From an uncultured Ruminococcus sp. (GTDB taxonomy: Bacteria; Bacillota; Clostridia; Oscillospirales; Acutalibacteraceae), in assembly GCA_902773635.1 (NCBI GenBank), contig CACYFH010000008.1, positions 1 through 47,485 on the forward strand: a DNA stretch of 47,485 nucleotides. Direction: 5' to 3'. Position 1 is the first letter of the stretch; each line of letters opens with the position of its first letter. Made by a program: the position numbers and the translations under genes. The notes beneath the pieces are model-generated. The model made no database searches. It was not told where the DNA came from and saw only the letters and a list, made by a program, of their open reading frames with translations. Below are positions 24,106-33,514 of this stretch, piece after piece.

Positions 24106-24212
24106 GTAGGGACGATCATTGATCGTCCGTATGGCAGAGACATATCCTTCTATCTACGGCTCTCGACAGCAGAAACGCCCGTCCCGCTCGGATGACCAAT
24201 GGTCATCCCTAC
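24106..24212. repeat. Palindromic element GTAGGGACGATC...GGTCATCCCTAC
   Basis: A 107-bp element with inverted ends. Each end is itself a hairpin: GACGATCATTGATCGTC and GATGACCAATGGTCATC. A 65-bp relative lies at 45948-46012 with compensatory changes. It is non-coding. Confidence 0.85.
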
Positions 24213-24304
24213 GGAATATCCAGGGACGTCTCATCTTTGACAGCGTAAATGTGTTTCAAGCGAAATTGATATAATCAATATCATCATCAGATGAAGAAGG
24301 GAAA

Positions 24305-24517
24305 ATGTATATGGCAAAACTGACATTCAAGACCGACAACTGTAAGGGTTGTGCTCTGTGCGTTGACGCGTGCCCCAAGGGTATCCTGCAGATTGCCACA
24401 GACAAAATCAACAAAAAGGGTCATCATCCCGTTGAGTGCACCGATATGGAGCAGTGTATCGGCTGCGCGTCCTGCTACATGATGTGTCCCGACTGCATTA
24501 TCAAGGTAGAAAGGTGA
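24305..24517 (+). CDS. 2-oxoacid:ferredoxin oxidoreductase, ferredoxin-like (delta) subunit
   Basis: A 70-aa protein with two 4Fe-4S motifs: CKGCALCVDACPKG and CIGCASCYMMCPDC. It carries electrons between the TPP enzyme and free ferredoxin. The start is 24305 or 24311; both have AAGAAGG upstream. It is the first of four genes (delta, alpha, beta, gamma) with 9-bp or 1-bp junctions. This gene order is that of VOR/KOR-type complexes. Confidence 0.95.
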   Translation: MYMAKLTFKTDNCKGCALCVDACPKGILQIATDKINKKGHHPVECTDMEQCIGCASCYMMCPDCIIKVER

Positions 24518-24526
24518 TGAAAAGAC

Positions 24527-25590
24527 ATGGCAGATAAGATTTTGATGAAGGGTAACGAAGCGATCGCCGCCGCCGCTATCAAAGCCGGCTGCATGCATTA
24601 CTTCGGTTATCCGATCACCCCTCAGACGGAGATCGCCGCATATATGGCGAAGGTCATGCCCAAGATCGGCGGCACCTTCCTGCAGGCGGAGTCTGAGATC
24701 GCCGCGATCAATATGGTCTACGGCGTTGCTTCCGCCGGTAAAAGAGTGATGACCTCTTCTTCCTCTCCGGGCGTTTCCCTGAAGGGTGAGGGTCTCTCAT
24801 ACCTCGCAGGCTCCGATCTCCCGGCCCTGATCGTTAACGTCCAGCGCGGCGGCCCGGGCTTAGGCGGCATCCAGCCCTCCCAGTCCGACTACTTCCAGTC
24901 CACCCGCGGTGGCGGTCACGGCGACTATCATATGATCGTTCTCGCTCCCGCTTCCGTCCAGGAGATGGCGGAGCTGACCGTCAAGGGCTTTGAGCTGGCG
25001 GATACCTACAGAATGACCGCGATGATTCTTGCGGACGGTACGATGGGTCAGATGATGGAGCCCGTTTCCATCGACGACCTCAAGGTCAATCCCGCTCCCG
25101 AGAAGCCGTGGGCGACCACCGGCACCAAGATGGCGCGCGAGCATAATATCGTCAATTCCCTGTCCCTCGTTCCCGAGGAGCTCGAGGAGCTGAACTTCAA
25201 GCGTTATGACCGCTATAAGGTCATCGAAGAGAATGAGACCATGTATGAGGAATATATGGTAGAGGACGCTGACATTGTTCTGGCGGCGTTCGGCATCGCG
25301 GCGCGTGTCAGTAAGAACGCTGTCGATGAAGCGCGCAAGCTCGGTATCAAGGCGGGTCTGATCCGTCCGATCACCCTCTGGCCGTTCCCGAAGGCGCCCT
25401 TCAAGGCTGCCGCTGAGCACGCGAAGGCGTTCATCTCGGTCGAGCTGAACATGGGTCAGATGATCGAGGACGTTATCCTCGCGACCGAGAGTAAGCGTCC
25501 CGTAACGCTCTGCAACCGCGCGGGCGGCATGATCCCCGACCCCGCTCAGGTACTGAATGCGATCAAAGAAGTAAACGGAGGTATTGCGTA

Positions 25591-25591
<1 letters not shown>
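24527..25591 (+). CDS. vorB: 2-oxoacid:ferredoxin oxidoreductase alpha subunit (VorB type)
   Basis: A 354-aa subunit carrying the pyrimidine-binding and transketolase C-terminal domains of the TPP enzyme. Family motifs are GNEAIAAAAIKAGC, FGYPITPQTEIA, the Glu in QAESEIAAI and NVQRGGPG. It most resembles the VorB type, annotated as 3-methyl-2-oxobutanoate:ferredoxin oxidoreductase. The enzyme interconverts a 2-oxoacid with acyl-CoA and CO2 using ferredoxin. With BCAA T-box synthetases on both sides, reductive carboxylation of branched acyl-CoAs is the likely direction. Its stop overlaps the beta start by one base. Confidence 0.93.
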
Positions 25592-26348
<757 letters not shown>

Positions 26349-26349
<1 letters not shown>

Positions 26350-26888
26350 TGAGCGCGAAAAATATGTTGTTTTCCGGCTTCGGCGGTCAGGGTATCCTCT
26401 TTGCCGGTAAGTTCATCGCTTACAAGGGTCTGATCGAGGAGAAGCAGGTAAGCTGGCTTCCTTCCTACGGCCCCGAGATGCGCGGCGGCACGGCTTCCTG
26501 CTCCGTCATCGTTTCCGATACTCCCGTCGGCTCTCCGATCGTCAGTAATCCCGATATCCTCGTCGCCATGAACCTGCCCTCTCTGGACAGATTCGAGAGC
26601 AAGGTCGTTCCGGGCGGTATGATCTTCGCGGATTCCACCCTGATCGAGCGCAAGGTCGAGCGCGACGACGTGAAGGTTTTCTACATCCCCGCGACCAAGA
26701 TGGCTTCCGACGAGAAGCTCGGCAACCTCGCCAACATGATCATCGTCGGCAAGCTCTTAAAGGAGACCGGCGACTACACCGAGGAAGGCATCAAGGCCGC
26801 CCTCGATAAGGTCATCCCCGCAAAGCGCGCTTCCATGAAGGACGTCAACTTCAAGGCGATCCAGATGGGCGCGGAGTATGAAGGATAA
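26349..26888 (+). CDS. 2-oxoacid:ferredoxin oxidoreductase gamma subunit
   Basis: A 179-aa gamma domain ([37 protein letters not shown]) of the pyruvate/ketoisovalerate ferredoxin oxidoreductase family, contributing CoA binding. It closes the four-gene operon. The aminotransferase gene follows after 171 bp of palindromic repeat sequence. Confidence 0.95.
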
Positions 26889-26899
26889 TGACACTATGT

Positions 26900-27032
26900 C
26901 ATTGCGAAGCTCTTGAACACTATTGTTCAAGAGCTGTGGCAATCCCACAAAGAGGAGCAGAGCTTCTCTTTTAAAACGGTATCTTCGACAGGGGGATTCC
27001 CATGTCGGGATAAATCCCTCCTCGGAATGACA
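26900..27032. repeat. Composite palindromic repeat between gamma subunit and ilvE
   Basis: GTCATTGCGA at the left and TGGCAATC at 26937-26944 are the ends of a repeat whose core, AGCTCTTGAACA (26908-26919) and TGTTCAAGAGCT (26924-26935), is a perfect 12-bp stem with a CTAT loop. A second repeat remnant follows, ending CTCCTCGGAATGAC near 27031. The hairpin has no T tract, so it may attenuate or process the transcript rather than end it. Confidence 0.75.
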
Positions 27033-27059
27033 AGAAAAACTGTAAAGGAGTTAATTGTT

Positions 27060-28124
27060 ATGGATATCAAAGTTACCTTAAATCCCAATCCCAAGGAGAA
27101 GCCTGCTGATACTTCTACCCTTGGCTTTGGCAAGATCTTCACCGACCACATGTTCCGCTGGAGCTGGAACAGCGAGAAGGGCTGGTACAATCCCCGCATT
27201 GTACCCTTTGAGCGCCTTTCCATCCATCCCGCTTCCACCGTTCTGCACTACGGTTCCGAGATCTTCGAGGGCTTAAAGGCATATCGCCGCGCTGACGGTA
27301 AGGTACAGCTTTTCAGACCCATCGAGAACATCCGTCGTATGAACAACTCCGCCGAGCGTCTCTGCCTGCCTCAGATGCCTGAGGAGGACGCGATGCAGGC
27401 GCTGATCGAGTTCGTCCGCTTAGAGCAGGATTGGACCCCCTCCGACAAGGGCACTTCCCTGTACCTCCGTCCGTTCCTCTTCGGTAACGACGAAAGCCTC
27501 GGCGTTCACGCTGTCCACAACGCGGAGTTCATCATCATCGCTTCTCCTGTCGGTTCCTACTACAAGGAGGGTCTCAACCCCGTCAAGATCATGATCGAGG
27601 ATCAGGACGTCCGTGCGGTCCGCGGCGGCACCGGCTACGCGAAGTGCGGCGGTAACTACGCGGCTTCCAACCGTGCAGGCGAGCGCGCTGAGCAGATGGG
27701 CTATTCTCAGGTTCTCTGGCTCGACGGCGTGGAGCGCAAGTACATCGAGGAAGTCGGCGCGATGAACGTCATGTTCATGATCGGCGACGAGATCGTCACC
27801 CCGAAGCTGACCGGCTCTATCCTGCCCGGCATCACCAGAAAGTCCTGCATTGAGCTCTTAAAGAGCGAGGGCTACAACATCAACGAGCGTCTGCTGCCCG
27901 TTGAGGAGCTCTCTCAGGCGATGGTCGACGGCACGCTCAAGGAGGCTTGGGGCTGCGGCACCGCGGCTGTCATCTCTCCGATCGGCGAGCTGATGTACAA
28001 GGGTCACAAGTACACCGTCAACAACAACGAGATCGGCGAAATGTCCCATCATCTGTACGATACCCTCACCGGTATCCAGTGGGGCGAGATCGAGGACAAG
28101 TTCGGCTGGACTGTCGAGATCTGA
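27060..28124 (+). CDS. ilvE: Branched-chain amino acid aminotransferase
   Basis: A 354-aa fold-type IV PLP enzyme of the longer BCAT class. Visible motifs are LHYGSEIFEGLKAYRRADG, YLRPFLFGND, TGYAKCGGNYAAS (the Lys in the GYAKCGGNYA segment is the PLP-binding candidate), EEVGAMNVMF and GSILPGITRKS. It interconverts Val, Leu and Ile with their 2-oxoacids using glutamate. The start at 27060 follows AAAGGAG; an in-frame extension to 26913 would translate the repeat. Its position directly after a VOR-type complex links 2-oxoacid production to amino acid formation. Confidence 0.95.
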   Translation: MDIKVTLNPNPKEKPADTSTLGFGKIFTDHMFRWSWNSEKGWYNPRIVPFERLSIHPASTVLHYGSEIFEGLKAYRRADGKVQLFRPIENIRRMNNSAERLCLPQMPEEDAMQALIEFVRLEQDWTPSDKGTSLYLRPFLFGNDESLGVHAVHNAEFIIIASPVGSYYKEGLNPVKIMIEDQDVRAVRGGTGYAKCGGNYAASNRAGERAEQMGYSQVLWLDGVERKYIEEVGAMNVMFMIGDEIVTPKLTGSILPGITRKSCIELLKSEGYNINERLLPVEELSQAMVDGTLKEAWGCGTAAVISPIGELMYKGHKYTVNNNEIGEMSHHLYDTLTGIQWGEIEDKFGWTVEI

Positions 28125-28138
28125 TCTTAGCATAACAC

Positions 28139-28165
28139 AGCGGCAGGGGAGACCCTGCCGCTTTC
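28139..28165 (+). terminator. Terminator of ilvE
   Basis: AGCGGCAGGG and CCCTGCCGCT form a 10-bp stem with a GAGA loop followed by TTCG. The T tract is short. Confidence 0.8.
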
Positions 28166-28267
28166 GCATTTCGTGCTCGGGAGTATTGTCAAATCGACCA
28201 GATTTTCTCAGCTTGTTTCCTCTGAGTTGTCGGAAAAGACAAAACATAATTTTAACTCGTTAAAGTG

Positions 28268-28296
28268 TTGACAATCCCAAATCTTTGTGTTATAGT
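28268..28296 (+). promoter_or_regulatory. Promoter of T-box leader 3
   Basis: TTGACA (28268-28273) and TATAGT (28291-28296) with a 17-bp spacer. Confidence 0.8.
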
Positions 28297-28302
28297 ACAT
28301 TA

Positions 28303-28577
28303 CAGCATAAATGCGTTGAAGAAATTATCGCTTTTACACAAGGTCTTTTCAGAGAGCTGTCGGCGGGTGCGAGACAGCAGGACAGCAGGAGCGAGTCTCA
28401 TTTCGGAGCAGAATCGGCGAAAATGCGCGCATTGAGTAACCGATTCCGGATTGTCCCGTTATCATGGCAGAGGGCTTGTCAGAGCCCGGTGAGCGACCGT
28501 ATGAAGTATACGGTAACCAGGGTGGTACCGCGAAGTAATTTCGTCCCTGAGGTCAATGACCTCGGGGCTTTTTATTT
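28303..28577 (+). promoter_or_regulatory. T-box leader 3, specifier CUC (Leu)
   Basis: Stem I has GAAA (28321-28324) pairing with UUUC (28401-28404), an AG bulge/terminal loop (CAGAGAGCUGUC...GACAGC) and the triplet CUC (28397-28399) followed by A, one base before the helix. CUC is a leucine codon and the first gene downstream is LeuA-like. The T-box AACCAGGGTGGTACCGCG ends at 28532, and the terminator CCCTGAGGT/ACCTCGGGG plus T5 lies at 28545-28577. Uncharged tRNA-Leu should induce the three genes downstream. Confidence 0.93.
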
Positions 28578-28622
28578 AGTTGTCAGTGATCAGTGATCAG
28601 TAATCACTAACCACTAACCACT
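28574..28622. repeat. Heptanucleotide tandem repeat, about seven units
   Basis: Directly after the T-box terminator, units such as TCAGTGA, TCAGTGA, TCAGTAA, TCACTAA, CCACTAA, CCACTGA and CCACTTG follow with period 7, with a drift in sequence along the array. It has no ORF and lies between the leader and the LeuA-like gene. Confidence 0.75.
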
Positions 28623-28688
28623 GACCACTTGTTAGTTGAATTGATCAGCAACCTTACCGGATCACCAATATTGAAAAGAGGTAGTATT

Positions 28689-30059
28689 ATGAATCACATC
28701 AAAATTGCCGACACGACCTTATCGGACGTCAAGTCGAATCTCTCCTTCAAGCAGAAGCTGGAGATCGCCCGCAAGCTCGAGCGACTGGGCGTTGACGCGA
28801 TCGAGCTGCCCGAGATGGGCACAGCCCGCGCCGACAGCCTGCTCGTCCGCACGGCGGCTTCCTTCGTTAAAGGCTCCGTCCTGTCCGTCGCGGCGACTTC
28901 TTCTCCCGACGCGATCGACCGCGCGGCTGAGGCGCTCTCTACCGCAGCCCGTCCGAGGATCCGCGTCGAGCTGCCGATGACCTCTTCTATCATGGAATAT
29001 ACCCTGCATAAGAAGCAGAACAAGATGTGCGATTATGTGAGAACGATGGTCGAGAAGGCTAAGACCGTCTGTGATAACGTGGAGTTCGTCGCTGTCGACG
29101 CGACCCGCGCCGAGGAGGAATTTCTCAAAGAAGCGATCAGGACCGCTGTGGACGCGGGCGCTTCCTGCGTGACCTTATGCGACGACGCGGCGGTCTATCT
29201 GCCTGATGACTTCGCGGCGTTCGTCAGCCGTGTGACCGAGGGCGTTTCCGTTCCGGTCGGCGTTCTGTGCAACAATAAGAACGGTGTAGCGGTCGCGGCG
29301 GCGATCCTTGCCGTCAAGAACGGCGTTACCTGCGTCAAGACCTCCATCGGCGGCGAGAGCACCCCGCTGCGCACCTTCGGCACGCTGATCAAGGATATCC
29401 GCGAAAACTACGGCATCAGCTCCGAGCTCCGCACCACCGAGCTGCATCGCACCATCGACCAGATCGAGTGGATCATCAGCGGCAAGGCGCAGGCTGTCAC
29501 CACACGCGAGATCGTCGACGACGGCATCGTCTTACAGCTCAACGACACCATTGACACCGTCCGCGAGAATGTGGAGAAGCTCGGGTACGACCTCTCCGAC
29601 GAGGATATCGACAAGATCTACGCGGAATTCCGCCGCATCGCCCGCAAGAAGAACGTGGGCATCAAGGAGCTTGACGCTATCATCGCGTCCTCTGCGCTCC
29701 AGGTGCCCGAGACCTATACGCTGGAGAATTACGTCATCAACAGCGGCAACCGCATCAGCTCCTCCGCGCAGATCACCTTGAAGCGTGAGGGCAGATCGGT
29801 ACAGGGTATCGCGATCGGCGACGGCCCTATCGACGCCGCCTTCCACGCGATCGAGCAGATCATCGGCAGACATTTTGAGCTGGACGATTTCTCCATCCAG
29901 ACCGTCACCCAGGAGAAGGAAGCGATGGGCAACGCCCTCGTCCGTCTGCGCGTTGCAGGCAAGATCTACTCCGGCACCGGTCTCTCCACCGATATCGTCG
30001 GCGCGTCCGTCCGCGCGTATGTGAACGCGGTGAACAAGATCGTTTATGAAGAGGACTGA
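28689..30059 (+). CDS. LeuA-like protein lacking catalytic residues
   Basis: A 456-aa protein with the isopropylmalate/homocitrate synthase layout: HMGL-like TIM barrel (1-280), linker, and LeuA-type regulatory domain (about 355-455, VQGIAIGDGPIDAAFHAIEQ). The active site is altered: DTTLRDGEQ reads DTTLSDVKS (8-16), so the catalytic Arg is Ser. The metal motif HxHxDLG reads LCNNKNG (193-199), without either His. EDATR reads VDATR and ING reads IGG. It probably cannot do the LeuA reaction. The start at 28689 follows AGAGG. Under a Leu T-box and with an intact-looking leucine-binding-type domain, it could be a leucine sensor or scaffold; that is speculation. Confidence 0.82.
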   Translation: MNHIKIADTTLSDVKSNLSFKQKLEIARKLERLGVDAIELPEMGTARADSLLVRTAASFVKGSVLSVAATSSPDAIDRAAEALSTAARPRIRVELPMTSSIMEYTLHKKQNKMCDYVRTMVEKAKTVCDNVEFVAVDATRAEEEFLKEAIRTAVDAGASCVTLCDDAAVYLPDDFAAFVSRVTEGVSVPVGVLCNNKNGVAVAAAILAVKNGVTCVKTSIGGESTPLRTFGTLIKDIRENYGISSELRTTELHRTIDQIEWIISGKAQAVTTREIVDDGIVLQLNDTIDTVRENVEKLGYDLSDEDIDKIYAEFRRIARKKNVGIKELDAIIASSALQVPETYTLENYVINSGNRISSSAQITLKREGRSVQGIAIGDGPIDAAFHAIEQIIGRHFELDDFSIQTVTQEKEAMGNALVRLRVAGKIYSGTGLSTDIVGASVRAYVNAVNKIVYEED

Positions 30060-30061
30060 TA

Positions 30062-30085
30062 AGCCTTCCCCTTGAGGGGAAGGCT
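30062..30085 (+). other. Intercistronic hairpin without T tract
   Basis: AGCCTTCCCC and GGGGAAGGCT form a perfect 10-bp stem with a TTGA loop, starting 3 bases after the LeuA-like stop. No run of T follows, so it is more likely an mRNA stability or processing element than a full terminator. Confidence 0.65.
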
Positions 30086-30112
30086 GAATATACGAAAGGT
30101 ATGTGAAAACCG

Positions 30113-32638
30113 ATGAAATTTTCATTTTCTACCAAGGGCTGGCATGATATTTCTTTTGAAGAATTTTGTTCAGCCGCTGAATATTTCAAGTTCGAGGGCA
30201 TCGAGCCCCATAATATCAACAACGCGACCTTCTCCGAGAAGAGCGGCGTGTTCCACGAGTACTCCGCCGCCGCGACCCTCCGCATGCTCTATGACCGCGG
30301 GCTGAGCCTGCCGTGCATCGACGTGATCAACGATATCGCGTCCGAGGAGCAGTTCGACGGCGCGATCGCGGAGATCGAGCGCTGTCTGCAGATCGCGTCC
30401 AACCTGCGTATTCCGAACATCCGTCTGCGCGCGGAGAGCCATGAGGATACCGAGAAGGCGGTACAAAACGTCAAGCGCGTGATCGAATCCGTCCTCGAGA
30501 CCGCCGAGCGCGACAAGATATCTCTATTGATCGAGACGCGCGGCATGTACGCCGATACAGCGCTCCTGCGCGATACGCTGGAGTATTTCGCTTCCGATTA
30601 TGTCGCGGCGCTGTGGAATATGTCCGCCGCGTACTTTACGGTAGGGGAAAGCCCTGCGAAGATCATCTCTAACCTCGGCGCGTATGTTCGCCACGTCCAC
30701 CTCAACGACGCGGTCAAGACCGACGACGGCATCGAGTACCGTCTCGTCGGCGAGGGTGACCTGCCGATCACCGAGACCATGAAGGCGCTGCGCTCCGTCA
30801 ACTACGACGGCTTTATCTCCCTCGTCTGGGACCCGAAGTGGTGCCCGGAGCTGGACGATATGGATATCATCTTCGCGCAGTTCATCAACTATATGAAGCA
30901 GTTCGCGGATACCTCAAAGAACGAATCCGCGCTCTACTGGAACAACCGTCACACGGGTAAGTTCGTCTGGAAGAAGGAGACGCTGATCGACGCGACCTTC
31001 TCCGACGTGCTCGACCGAATGGTTGAGGAGTTCCCCGACCAGCTCGCGTTCAAGTACACCTCTCTCGACTATACCCGCACCTACAGTGAATTCCGCGACG
31101 ACGTGGACGAGTTCGCCCGCGTGCTGATCGCTCTGGGCGTGAAGGCGGGCTCTCACGTTGCTGTCTGGGCGTCGAACGTGCCGCAGTGGTACATTTCCTT
31201 CTGGGCGACCGTGAAGCTCGGCGCTGTCCTCGTCACCGTGAACACCGCCTATAAGATTCATGAGGCGGAGTATCTCTTGAAGCAGAGCGACACCCACACC
31301 CTGATCATCACCGAGGGCGCGAAGGACACCAAATACGGCGATATTATCGCGCGTCTTTGCCCGGAGCTGGAGAACGTGAAGGAGGGCGGTCAGCTCCACG
31401 CAAAGCGCCTGCCGTTCCTGAGAAACGTCATCACCGTCGGCTTTGAGCAGAAGGGCTGTCTGACATGGGAGAAGGCGTTGGAGTACGCCTCCAAGACCCC
31501 GAAGAGTGAGGTCTACCGCATGGCGGCGGCTGTCGACAAGGACGACGTCTGCAACATGCAGTACACGTCGGGTACGACAGGCTTCCCGAAGGGCGTTATG
31601 CTCACCCATTACAATATTGTCAACAACGGCAAGAATATCGGCGACAGAATGGATCTGTCCACCGCCGACCGCATGATGATTCAGGTGCCGATGTTCCACT
31701 GCTTCGGCATGGTGCTTGCGATGACTGCAAGTATGACCCACGGCGCGACCGTCCTGCCCCTGCCGTATTTCAGCCCGAAGCCCGCACTCGCGTGCATCAA
31801 CAATGAGCATATCACCGCGTTCCACGGCGTGCCGACCATGTTCATCTCGCTTTTGGAGCATCCCGACTTCCCGAAAACCGACTTCTCCTACATGCGTACC
31901 GGCATCATGGCTGGCTCGCCCTGTCCGATCGACAAGATGCGCGAGGTCGTCGACAAGATGCACATGACCGAGATCACCATCGTCTACGGTCAGACCGAGG
32001 CTTCTCCGGGCTGTACCATGAGCTCGACCGAGGATTCCATCGAGGTTCGCGTGAATACGGTCGGTAAGGAATTGCCGGAGATCGAATGCAAGATCGTCGA
32101 TCCCGAAACGGGGGAGGAATGCCCGCCGAACGTCAACGGCGAGTTCCTCGCGCGCGGCTACAATATCATGAAGGGCTATTATAAGATGCCCAAGGAGACC
32201 GCCGAAGCCATCGACAAGGACGGCTGGCTCCATACCGGCGACCTTGCCTGCAAGACTGAGGACGGCTATTACAAGATCACAGGCCGCTTGAAGGATATGA
32301 TCATTCGCGGCGGCGAGAATATCTATCCCAAGGAGATCGAGGAATTCATCTACACCAACCCGAAGGTCTCCGACGTTCAGGTCATCGGCGTACCCGATGA
32401 GAACTACGGTGAGGAGATCATGGCGTGCGTCATCCTCAAGGAGGGAGAGACCATGACCGAACAGGAGATGAAGGACTATATCGCCGCGAATATGGCGCGT
32501 CATAAGGTGCCGCGTTACATCGACTTTGTCGATTCCTTCCCGATGAATGCCGCGGGCAAGATCCTCAAGTACAAGATGCGCGAGGACGCGGTCGAGAAGC
32601 TCGGACTGCAGAGGGCGAACAGTGTGGTGACGGCATGA
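30113..32638 (+). CDS. Fusion of xylose-isomerase-like TIM barrel and acyl-CoA synthetase
   Basis: An 841-aa two-domain protein. Residues 1-265 resemble AP-endonuclease-2/xylose-isomerase-like barrels. Of the usual metal ligands E141 (LLIETRG) and H196 (VRHVHLND) remain, while the usual Asp is N169 (ALWNM) and the usual Glu is V238 (ISLVWD), so the barrel is partly degenerate. Residues about 285-841 are a complete acyl-CoA synthetase with TSGTTGFPKGV (from 485), YGQTEASPG, LHTGDLACKTEDGY, IIRGGENIYPKEIEEF and the catalytic Lys in AAGKILKYKM. It is under the Leu T-box and its stop overlaps the next gene by 4 bp. By analogy with the other two units it may activate isovalerate. This domain pairing is not one I know. 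Confidence 0.9.
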   Translation: MKFSFSTKGWHDISFEEFCSAAEYFKFEGIEPHNINNATFSEKSGVFHEYSAAATLRMLYDRGLSLPCIDVINDIASEEQFDGAIAEIERCLQIASNLRIPNIRLRAESHEDTEKAVQNVKRVIESVLETAERDKISLLIETRGMYADTALLRDTLEYFASDYVAALWNMSAAYFTVGESPAKIISNLGAYVRHVHLNDAVKTDDGIEYRLVGEGDLPITETMKALRSVNYDGFISLVWDPKWCPELDDMDIIFAQFINYMKQFADTSKNESALYWNNRHTGKFVWKKETLIDATFSDVLDRMVEEFPDQLAFKYTSLDYTRTYSEFRDDVDEFARVLIALGVKAGSHVAVWASNVPQWYISFWATVKLGAVLVTVNTAYKIHEAEYLLKQSDTHTLIITEGAKDTKYGDIIARLCPELENVKEGGQLHAKRLPFLRNVITVGFEQKGCLTWEKALEYASKTPKSEVYRMAAAVDKDDVCNMQYTSGTTGFPKGVMLTHYNIVNNGKNIGDRMDLSTADRMMIQVPMFHCFGMVLAMTASMTHGATVLPLPYFSPKPALACINNEHITAFHGVPTMFISLLEHPDFPKTDFSYMRTGIMAGSPCPIDKMREVVDKMHMTEITIVYGQTEASPGCTMSSTEDSIEVRVNTVGKELPEIECKIVDPETGEECPPNVNGEFLARGYNIMKGYYKMPKETAEAIDKDGWLHTGDLACKTEDGYYKITGRLKDMIIRGGENIYPKEIEEFIYTNPKVSDVQVIGVPDENYGEEIMACVILKEGETMTEQEMKDYIAANMARHKVPRYIDFVDSFPMNAAGKILKYKMREDAVEKLGLQRANSVVTA

Positions 32639-33444
32639 GAAACGGATTTCAGATCATCGACTCGCACTGTCACATCTACCCGGAGAAGATCGCCGCGAAG
32701 GCGGTCGCGGGAACGGATACCTTCTACGGTACGGTCGCGAAATGCGACGGAACGGCAAACAGCCTGATGAAGATCAACGAGGAATGCGGTATCGACCACT
32801 CTCTGGTGCAGTCTGTCGCGACGACCCCCAAGCAGGTCAACTCAATCAATAGCTTTATTGCGGAAACTGTCGCGAATTCAGACGGCAGGCTGACAGGACT
32901 GGGCACGCTCCACCCCGACAGCGAGGATCAGCGCGCGGATGTACAGCATTTAATTGATTTAGGGCTCAGGGGCGTCAAGCTCCATCCCGATATCCAGCAG
33001 TTCAAGATCGACGATTACCGCTGCTTGAAGATCTATGAGCTGTGCGAGGAATTCGGTCTCCCGATCCTGATGCACACGGGCGATAAGCGCTATGACTACT
33101 CCAACACGAACCGCCTGATCCCGATTTTGGAGACCTACACGAACCTGACGATCATCGGCGCGCACATGGGCGGCTGGTCGCTCTGGGATGAAGCGAGCCT
33201 TGAGCTTGCGGGTATGCCGAACCTGTATGTCGACTGCTCGTCTACGATGTACTGGGTACCGCCGGAAAAGACCGCCGAGATCATCCGCAGGTATGGCGCG
33301 GATCGCGTTCTCTTCGGTACGGACTACCCGATGTGGCACCCGAAGGACGAGGTGGAGATGTTCTTCAACCTCGGTCTGGCCGATGATGAAATGAAGCTGA
33401 TCCTCAGCGAGAACGTCAAGAAGATATATCACCTTGATATATAG
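32635..33444 (+). CDS. Amidohydrolase-2 family TIM-barrel metal hydrolase
   Basis: A 269-aa protein of the amidohydrolase-2 (ACMSD/resorcylate-decarboxylase-like) family. The N-terminal metal motif HxH is in IDSHCHIYPEK, with further landmarks KLHPDIQQF, LMHTGDKR, IGAHMGGWS and the C-terminal GTDYPMW with the Asp ligand. Members hydrolyse or decarboxylate small acids. It is translationally coupled to the barrel-synthetase fusion and ends the Leu T-box operon, so a hydrolytic or decarboxylating step on an acyl intermediate is possible. No substrate is deducible. Confidence 0.9.
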   Translation: MRNGFQIIDSHCHIYPEKIAAKAVAGTDTFYGTVAKCDGTANSLMKINEECGIDHSLVQSVATTPKQVNSINSFIAETVANSDGRLTGLGTLHPDSEDQRADVQHLIDLGLRGVKLHPDIQQFKIDDYRCLKIYELCEEFGLPILMHTGDKRYDYSNTNRLIPILETYTNLTIIGAHMGGWSLWDEASLELAGMPNLYVDCSSTMYWVPPEKTAEIIRRYGADRVLFGTDYPMWHPKDEVEMFFNLGLADDEMKLILSENVKKIYHLDI

Positions 33445-33468
33445 AGCAGAATTGTTTTTAATGATACA

Positions 33469-33496
33469 GTAGGGCGGGGGCTTGCTCCCGCCCTAC
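33469..33496. repeat. Short palindromic repeat GTAGGGCGGGGG/CCCGCCCTAC
   Basis: A 28-bp hairpin identical in sequence to that at 14969-14996, 25 bp after the amidohydrolase stop. Confidence 0.85.
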
Positions 33497-33514
33497 GACA
33501 GTAATGCAACGTCA

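Noticed and set aside
24237-24275. Promoter of the oxidoreductase operon
   Set aside because: A good TATAAT at 24270 but the only TTGACA (24237) is 27 bp away; I could not support a complete promoter.
26913-27059. N-terminal extension of the aminotransferase
   Set aside because: It lies within a palindromic repeat; AAAGGAG precedes the start at 27060.
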